Of a stretch of 64,000 bases of DNA, positions 57,157-64,000 are shown piece after piece. Positions within the stretch are counted from its first letter, which is position 1. Every line of letters begins with the position of its first letter. The notes below the pieces were generated by a model. It was not told where the DNA came from. It ran no database searches and worked only from the letters and a program-made list of their open reading frames with translations. The DNA is from Stereum hirsutum FP-91666 SS1 (lineage: Eukaryota > Basidiomycota > Agaricomycetes > Russulales > Stereaceae). Made by a program: the position numbers and the translations under genes. The stretch covers positions 1,042,597-1,106,596 of the forward strand of contig NW_006763142.1 of the NCBI RefSeq assembly GCF_000264905.1. Direction: 5' to 3'.

Positions 57157-58625
57157 GGCGGGGGAGAGGAGGTAGGAACTCGTAGAAGGACATCAAGAGC
57201 ACAAGGGATACAGGTAAAGCTCTAAGTAATGTCGCGTAATTCGCAAATATAGCTGTCGCTGGCGACGGCTTGATATCAGATGTTCAGACGGGGTGTGATG
57301 GTCACGGAGTTTCAGCCTGACTGTCATACAATGCGATAGCTCAAAAAGTCAGGTTAGCACTCGCACGGCTTGACGAATAGAATCATTGCATATTACCGAG
57401 CCAGGTGCATAGATGAGATCCCCTCAAAGTCTTACGGCCAATAGGCTGCACCAATAGACGGTGAAGTCTTGATCGTTGAGAATCGGAGGATCAATCAAGC
57501 CAAGATCAGTTTGTCGAAGGAAGATCTCTCTGAAACTGATGATTCACACATACTAGCATATAAGGTAGAAAAACTGCACCTATAAGCCGCCCCAAGACAA
57601 GTCAAGATAGCAAGAAAAATGCTTATCCTTGTGTAAAGCAATCAAGACCAATAGCTCAACGTCTCGGGATGGAGATGCCCTGGAACCAACAGGGATAGAT
57701 GGCTATCCACGTACAGCTGGCTCAAAAATAACCCATTCCCTTTGTTTACTTACTGATAATTTTCAGACGAACAGTTATTGCGAGAAGACGGAGACGTACA
57801 GAAGGTATTTGGCTATGAAGCCCCAATGATGCAATCGACAGCACTGACGACTGTATGAACCTATCACAATCATGAGGAAGCTTTCGAGCAGAGAAAAGCA
57901 TGTCATGTAAGAGAGGCGATTGGAAGTCGATATTCAAGTATTCCTGTGTCATCGTACCCCGGGAGAAGGAGAGGGAGAGTCAGAAAAGGTCGCTTGTCGT
58001 GGCAAAAGTTGGGCACAAGAAACGCACGGATAACTCCGACACCCTACGGCGACTCGGAACGCCTCGCGATTGTGTCTGTTTGTTTGTGTCCAATTCCGAC
58101 CAGTCTCTACCAAGTCTCACATTCCTAGTATTTGCTACACATTCCCTTTGGAGCTTTCGATGAAGCTGCTCTATGCCCATTCACTAGAGTCTCTAGAATC
58201 TAAACTGGCTCAGGTCAATCGTTCAATCCAACTTCGACTTGTAAGTATACAAGCGGTATAAGTAATCTATAGCGGCGGTCGTCGAACAAGGGAGGAAGGA
58301 AGAAAGATTTGGGATGGAACGGAGAGTTGCAGTATGGTAAGTAAATACTTATGTTCTTGTGTCGATTTGGTGTCGATCGATCATCTTGGTCCTACTGTCC
58401 GTTCAGAAGTGACGCCGCCGGGCTCTGGAGTGTGACCTACTGAAAGGGTTCGTTCCGAATGCCGGTCTAGCTTTCGTTGAACTCGACCTTGGTTTCAACA
58501 TCCCACTACAGACCATCTATACTACCGCCAACATCCTACTCACATTATTCTCAGACTACTACGCTTAACCCACTCTATCTACGGGCTAGACATCGTCTCT
58601 TGGTTGTCCTCGTTTTCAGTCCATC
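57157..58625. other. Divergent intergenic region
   Basis: This is 1.5 kb between the starts of the second DUF6533-type gene (-) and the orphan gene (+). Short open frames have no motif or splice support. No RNA gene is recognised. Confidence 0.4.
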
Positions 58626-60680
58626 ATGAAGGTCGCTATTAGTACCTCAATGCCCGTCTCCAAACTCCTCTCGCACATTCAAAAGCGCCGCCGACGTTCC
58701 AGGGCACTCGCAGCCTACGCCAACTATGCAGCCACGAACTTTGGTCCCTCCAGTGCCCGCGGCGGGCCCGTCAATGCGTATTGTGTTGCCCTCATGCATT
58801 CTATACCTACCTCCATCTCTGCCTCTCCCTCTACGGCGTGCCTGCAGGCATCCGCCAGCTTCGAGCTCGACTCAAGCCAAGAGAACAAGACATACGCGAA
58901 CAAGGGTAAAGTGTTCGACGAAGGCGAAGATAAAGACGACGCGATCCTAATAACAGCCCTTCCCTCCCTGCCTTTTTGCTGTCACGCCGATCTCATCCTT
59001 ATGGCCCGCCCTGCCCTGAAATCTGTTGCGGATCATATCAACGCGTACCTCCCTGGCGTGACACAGATTCCCGTAGGCGATGATGTTAAGAGCGAAGATA
59101 TCAGGAGAATTATTGAGGAAATGGTTGGTTTGAGGGAGAAAGGCGGTGCAGCACAGAGAGGTGGCGCTAAGTCTGGACGTGGAATCGGAAGGACCATTGC
59201 GCTGGAATCCTCCAACTCTTTCTTCGGGCCCCAGGGTACCCACCGTCCCCCTGGAAAGAGCGTCACGTTCGCTCGCCCTCTCTTCGCATCTCCGGATAAC
59301 GCTAGTAACACCTCAATAACCAGTCCCATCATCGACTCGCCCAGTCTCCACCAGTCTCCCACTCCTGCCCCATCCAACCCACATTCGCATGCCCCCTCTA
59401 CATCTGACATGAGTATCGCAACTTCCTATGGAGCCCCTATTGTATCCTCCCTCTTGCCCGGATCATTTTCACAGCTTTCCCAGTATACATCCCACACACA
59501 GTCACAGTCCCAATCGCAAGACATTTCGGGTTCTGGTTCTGTGCTCTTCCAATGTCAGAGCGTCTCCCAAGTCGGTTCCCCAACGCCTACTCCACCGCGC
59601 TCCCACGTGTCCCACCCTCAGCCATCTCTTCCGGTATCCCCGCCCCGTTCCCATTCTCGTCGAGGACTCCCCTCTCCTGGGCGCTCGAACGGCGGTAGCA
59701 CCCCGCTTAATCCCTCTGTGAGCACCCCCATAATCTCATCGTACTCGCATCGACTCGCCACGTCATACACGTCGCCCGCACTCTCCCAATCACTTTGGTC
59801 GATCCCCGAAGCTTTTCTTCCGCACGCTCCGGAATTCGATCTTGAGACTGCACTGAGCCTGAGGAGGAACGAAGATGTTGATCTAGGCGCGGATTTCGGC
59901 CATATTGATGGCGTAGACGTGATTGGTTCGGGCCATCAGGTTGGGGTCGAGGATCAGGTGGAGAGTGCGATCGGAGAAGGAAGGGTCGATGCTCGACCGC
60001 GCTCGTGGGGGAGAACTTCGGTGCTATGTCCGGATAGTCGTGAGAGTGACCGTGATGAGAGCGCGGACGATGAGGAAGGTGGGGTGGGTGGGATTGACGT
60101 GAGGTTGAACGAGAGTAAGAGTGTTCGCGGAGGAAGAGCCGAGGAAAATCGCGAGGGTAAGACCTACGAGGCAGGAGAGGGCGGGAACACGAGTGATACC
60201 GATACCCAGGACAGTGCGAGTGCGAGTGGCACCAGTGAGATTGGAGAAGAGGAAGGGACAGCGACAGAGACAGAGGATGAATGCGAGACGAGAACCGATA
60301 GCGAGAATGATATTGAGCCCGAGGAGCAGGAAGATGATGGTGGAGTTGGCAGTGAAGACGAGCGCGAAGGTATGGTGATGTTTGGAGAGGCTCGAGCTGA
60401 GAACCAATGCGCGAGAAAGGCAATGGATGAGGATGAGGATGACAAGAAATTGGACGGCAGGTTGCTCCAGTCGGAGGTACAGCAGCAAGCGTCGGATTCT
60501 CAGTTCGGGGAGAACAAGGAGTTGTCTGCCTCAGGATCGGCTGCTTCAGAGTTTGGACTGGGTCTGGACGAATCGTCTTCGTTGGTCGACGTCGTCACTA
60601 CTCGCGTGCATCCCTCTTCGACGGGCTACAGCGCCAGTTCTCAGGATGAGGTCATCAACGAGAACCATGTCGAGGCTTGA
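58626..60680 (+). CDS. Orphan protein, Ser/Pro-rich with acidic tail
   Basis: This is a single-exon protein of 684 residues that I do not recognise. A short basic N-terminal patch (HIQKRRRRSRALAAY) is followed by a moderately hydrophobic region (ALPSLPFCCHADLILMARPAL). The next conserved-looking piece is VADHINAYLPGVTQIPVGDD and KSEDIRRIIEEMVGLREKGG. The middle (about residues 200-430) is Ser/Pro/Gln-rich and probably disordered. The last third is very acidic with Glu/Asp/Ser runs. The uninterrupted frame, ATG context (ATCATGAAG) and codon regularity support a real gene. Composition suggests a nuclear or regulatory disordered protein, but this is only a guess. Confidence 0.65.
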   Translation: MKVAISTSMPVSKLLSHIQKRRRRSRALAAYANYAATNFGPSSARGGPVNAYCVALMHSIPTSISASPSTACLQASASFELDSSQENKTYANKGKVFDEGEDKDDAILITALPSLPFCCHADLILMARPALKSVADHINAYLPGVTQIPVGDDVKSEDIRRIIEEMVGLREKGGAAQRGGAKSGRGIGRTIALESSNSFFGPQGTHRPPGKSVTFARPLFASPDNASNTSITSPIIDSPSLHQSPTPAPSNPHSHAPSTSDMSIATSYGAPIVSSLLPGSFSQLSQYTSHTQSQSQSQDISGSGSVLFQCQSVSQVGSPTPTPPRSHVSHPQPSLPVSPPRSHSRRGLPSPGRSNGGSTPLNPSVSTPIISSYSHRLATSYTSPALSQSLWSIPEAFLPHAPEFDLETALSLRRNEDVDLGADFGHIDGVDVIGSGHQVGVEDQVESAIGEGRVDARPRSWGRTSVLCPDSRESDRDESADDEEGGVGGIDVRLNESKSVRGGRAEENREGKTYEAGEGGNTSDTDTQDSASASGTSEIGEEEGTATETEDECETRTDSENDIEPEEQEDDGGVGSEDEREGMVMFGEARAENQCARKAMDEDEDDKKLDGRLLQSEVQQQASDSQFGENKELSASGSAASEFGLGLDESSSLVDVVTTRVHPSSTGYSASSQDEVINENHVEA

Positions 60681-61077
60681 TCTCCTCGAGGGATCAAGAG
60701 CTTGTCACTGTTTATTTACTCTTCGGTATTTATACATGTACATACGGATCCACACATTGTCTGCCTTGTATGCCCGCATCGTTGTTTCTACTACCACAGC
60801 CCACTCCTTCTCGTCGAATGCCCTGCAGCGTTATACGCCATCTTTGTTGAGTATCTGACATGAGCAAACAATCTGGGTGGGGGCTATAGTCGGCTGCGCA
60901 ACGAACCTTCTGTTCGTACACGAACGACCATCTCATCACGCAGAAATAAACGATGAAGATGATAAAGCCGTAAATAAATCGTCATTATAGCTGTAATGAA
61001 CTGACGATGATGCGGTCCAAAATAAGAACATATAATGAGAGGTTATGTCGCATCTCCGATAACGACGCGGAATGGTG
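60681..61077. other. Intergenic region between convergent genes
   Basis: This is the 3' flank of the orphan gene (+) and the MYND-finger gene (-). Nothing else is seen. Confidence 0.5.
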
Positions 61078-63124
61078 CTACAGTGGGTCAACGTCTCCAA
61101 AACGGAAAGGGAACCTCTTCGGTGCCTTGAAATCCTGAATATCCTGGTTCCTAAAGTCTTCGAAATCGTCGAGAGTAAGTTTCGTACTAAACATCAACCC
61201 CCTGAAACCGCAGACCAAGCGATGCTCAGGCCAGTCACTAAAAAGATAGATATTTCGATATTCACATCGGGTGTCAGCTATCCGTCATCATCAAGATTGT
61301 GGACGAAGATGTGACGCACGATCTTTGACATACAAGACTGCAGTAACCCGCTGTCTTACACGCTTTACACTTCCATGTTCTCCTGTGCCCACATTCTCGT
61401 CGCACACATATCTTTCCAGCCGTGTTTGAGGGCCGCTCCACTGATTCGAGGGCCAACCACGCTTTGCGTAAAGGGCCAACTGCGTCGGGATTTGCCTTTA
61501 CCCAGTCACGAAGTTGTGGGCCGGGGGAGTATGCAAGTTTAAGGCATGCATGCATAAGCCGTGGACGGGGAAACTGGTTGCGGTAGAGGGAAATTGATCG
61601 AGGAATGAGCCTACAGAGGAGCTGAAAGTATATGATTATATGTCCTGCATCTTTGAAGAGTTGAAGGTAGGTAAGTATCCCCGTCAATTGTCATACCACA
61701 CGTGATTAGGATGAGGCTTACGAGGGAGAACTTCCATAAAGTCGGCGAGCATCAGACTTTCAAGCATGTCGATTAAGCCAGCTCTGGTACACGTCCGTAC
61801 GAAGACCTCCGCCTCCTGCGGCTCGCGGAGGGAAACATGTGCTCCGCAACGTTGAACAAGACATATTATCGAAAGAATGGGGTCTCGAAAAGGGTTGACC
61901 TCGTCGGGGCTGAAATGCTGGTCGAGCCCGGACATGACTAGTCTGAACAGCCGGGAGAATACTGACGTTGAACGATGTAATCCGTACACAAATCGGTGTG
62001 CGGATGTGAGATCCGTTGATTGTCGGGATAGATCACGAGCGAATGGGTAGAGACGAGAAAGCAAATAAGCCGGTGTGAATGATGTCGCTAAGGTTCCTGG
62101 TATACCGAGGGCCTGCGCGAATTTCTGGAAAAAGAGGGGGAAGTCACCGTGGGGGATACCAATACGGAGAAGGTCGAAGAGATCCGCCGGATAAGAGCGA
62201 CGCGGAATACGAATCAACGCCATTATACAAGCGAAAATGTCGTTATCCTCCGTGGCGTGCGACAAAAAGCTGGAAATGATGGGGATAGTAAGGCTGTTCC
62301 GTAAAACAATCAACCTACGGGGAGCAAATTGAGCATTAGTCAAGATCGTACAAGGGATTACGAACTCGTTAAAATCGTCGTCCAATTCCACTACAGCCGC
62401 CAATAAATTAATGATAGTGGTTCTCCCGTTGGCGAAGTCATTTGCAAGAAATATCGAGCGATTCGGCTCATCCCAGAGCTTTTGAACCAAAGGAGGATGA
62501 GTTTAAGGCATGCCTGACCTGGCGATAGTACGGAGAAACAGCACTCACGACATTCATCAATTCATTCCAGTAAGCTCTCATTGTGTTAATGAACCTCTGG
62601 GTAGCTGCACTTGGAAAGCGCTTGACGCTTCTTGCCCCAACTTGTAGGATTTCGATCCATGGCATCACCGCAGATTCCCTCACCTAGAAATGGTCGGTTC
62701 AGCTACTGCTACGTACCAGCAAGCATTCCGTGCTTGAAGAAGGAAACCCTCTCACCACGGTCTGTTGTTGAGATACGACTTTGGAAAGCATGCTTTCGAG
62801 TAAAAAGCGAAAAATCGCCTCAGTGATGCCTTCCTCAATGAGATGCTGCCAAAAAGTGCCTTGAGAGGCGTCTGCATCCTCGACGATCATCAATATAACA
62901 GTTGCAACGTCCGGGAGATCCTGTTCACGATGGTAGAAGACCGTCATTCGAAGAGGCTATGACAATAATGATAGAAACACACATACCTCCCTTTCATGTC
63001 CATACCGGTCTCTCCATCCCAAGTTGGAAACGCCAGGCGAATAAGTTAAGGCCTCCAAGTACGCGATAATTCGCGCCGGATTACCCTGGGCCAGGCGGGT
63101 CCAGTAGACGGGGCCCTTCGTCAT
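61078..63124 (-). CDS. MYND zinc-finger protein
   Basis: This has a C-terminal MYND finger, a zinc-binding protein-interaction module. The finger is split by an intron: the exon near 61330-61390 encodes CVRRECGHRRTWKCKACKT and AGYCSLVCQR, and the last exon begins DWPEHRLVCG, giving the usual C-x2-C...C-x2-C...C-x3-C...H-x3-C spacing. It ends in a short region (LTLDDFEDFRNQDI) and APKRFPFRFGDVDPL. The N-terminal 500 residues are helical and leucine-rich (AYLEALTYSPGVSNLGWR, LIEEGITEAIFRFLLESML, FVIPCTILTNAQFAPRRL), typical of long agaricomycete MYND proteins without another named domain. The start at 63124 is a choice; an upstream exon is possible. A paralogous 3' end lies immediately upstream on the same strand. 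Function unknown. Confidence 0.8.
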
Positions 63125-63766
63125 TGCAGCTACTAGCAAACCTTCAAAAATCAGCTTGGCTTTCGCCTACGGGATAGCGTAAACTCGAGCTACTGACAGC
63201 TGAAGCAAATAATGTAGAGATGAAGGAAGAGAGAAAGAAAGGGTGGAGACAATGTCGCCGCGGCGGTCTGACATTTCAAGGTCGAATGTTTCAGGTGACA
63301 CCCGGGAAACTCCGAAGATAGCATTTGCCACTCAATTCATTCGTGTGGCAATCTAGCGGCAAAGCTACAGCTAGCTGAGTGGTCTAATGTTCTAACTTGG
63401 TACGGCTAACAAATGGAATATACCGCCAGAGCGATATGGTACCTGCTACACTGTCGCCTTCATAAGGGCGAGGCTCCCTTTAGGCGAGCCGAAAAGTCCT
63501 CACCGGGATGGGAGATGGTATTCTTCTACAGAATACAAAGTCAGATCATCGAAACCCAAAAAGCGCGATAATCTTAACAGCATAAACACGTACTTAACAC
63601 ATTCTCGCTTGCCAATCACCTACCAATCTTACCGCCTCCTCACCGTCCTCGACCTCGCAGACTCTGTGAAGAGTTCCCAGCTGACGATGTAGCTTCCAGA
63701 CTCGACAGGAGCCGTGTATAGTACCAATGACCAGTGTGTATTACTGGCTACATGCGCCAATGTGAA
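63125..63766. other. Intergenic region between tandem MYND genes
   Basis: This is the promoter region of the 61.1-63.1 kb gene and the 3' flank of the next paralogue. No separate gene is recognised. Confidence 0.45.
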
Positions 63767-64000
63767 CTAGTTTTCGCACTCCGGAGGATTAAATAAACCT
63801 GGGTCCAGTTCCGGGAAGCGAAGCGGAAATCGTTCCGGTGGGGATATATAATCGACTCTTTTGTCATCTGAGCTGGAATGGAGAGCGCGCCGCAGCCTCC
63901 CGTCTTTGAACCCACAAAGCATGCGATGTTCGGCCCAGTCCCTAAAGCCACAAGGTGGATCATCAGCATGTCAGCGGGTTTTTAGAGGAGACGACGCGCG
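63767..64000 (-). CDS. MYND zinc-finger protein, second copy (3' end only)
   Basis: Only the last exon (63767-63941) and part of an intron are in the window. The exon begins DWAEHRMLCGFKDGRL, equivalent to DWPEHRLVCGFRG of the neighbouring gene, and ends PPERFPLRFPELDPG, equivalent to its APKRFPFRFGDVDPL. The acceptor is the TTTAG next to 63941. Same strand and same end structure show a tandem paralogue. The finger core and N-terminus lie beyond 64000. Confidence 0.7.

Noticed and set aside
1..64000. CRISPR arrays, bacterial operons, riboswitches
   Set aside because: The window is eukaryotic with spliceosomal introns; no regularly spaced repeats or prokaryotic signals are present.

Overview
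The window looks like nuclear DNA from an agaricomycete (mushroom-forming basidiomycete). Genes are dense, on both strands, and most are split by many introns of roughly 50-70 nt. Gene content points the same way: two proteins of the DUF6533 membrane-protein type, one DUF6535-type protein, agaricomycete-style F-box proteins and tandem MYND-finger proteins. Family calls come from motifs and exon chains read by eye; no database search was run. Spliced limits are inferred from GT/AG (one GC/AG) sites that keep the frame and restore family motifs.

Layout. 0-1.2 kb: nothing recognised. 1.2-3.0 kb (+): mitochondrial dicarboxylate carrier with 11 introns. 3.9-5.0 kb (-): NmrA-like NAD(P)-binding protein. 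6.3-7.8 kb (+): DUF6533-type seven-helix protein. 8.8-11.2 kb (-): MFS drug/polyamine-type exporter. 12.8-16.4 kb (+): two tandem aldo/keto reductases. 17.4-20.1 kb (+): DUF6535-type membrane protein. 20.5-22.5 kb (-): PHBH-type FAD monooxygenase. 24.2-26.4 kb (-): proline iminopeptidase-like hydrolase. 27.2-29.1 kb (-): a third aldo/keto reductase, with a MITE-like element inside one intron. This first half is an accessory region rich in redox enzymes plus an exporter, without a recognisable backbone synthase.

From 29.3 kb the content turns to housekeeping genes: RNase P/MRP subunit Rpp1/p30 (+), a three-RRM protein (+), nucleoporin Ndc1 (+), translation factor eIF3 subunit L (-), and, divergent from it, a very large Cid1/TUT-like nucleotidyltransferase (+, 40.2-46.7 kb). 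47-50.7 kb: two divergent F-box proteins. 51.4-54.9 kb (+): TMEM184/Ost-alpha family protein. 55.2-57.2 kb (-): second DUF6533-type protein. 58.6-60.7 kb (+): intronless orphan protein. 61.1-63.1 kb (-): MYND-finger protein; 63.8 kb to the window end (-): the 3' end of a second MYND paralogue.

The two most notable observations are (1) the TUT-like gene, which carries two copies of the nucleotidyltransferase/PAP-associated module, the first having lost all three catalytic carboxylates, an arrangement resembling animal TUT4/TUT7; and (2) a 388-bp terminal-inverted-repeat element with a TA duplication inserted two bases into what was evidently a 60-nt intron of the third aldo/keto reductase, so that its target-site duplication forms part of the splice donor.
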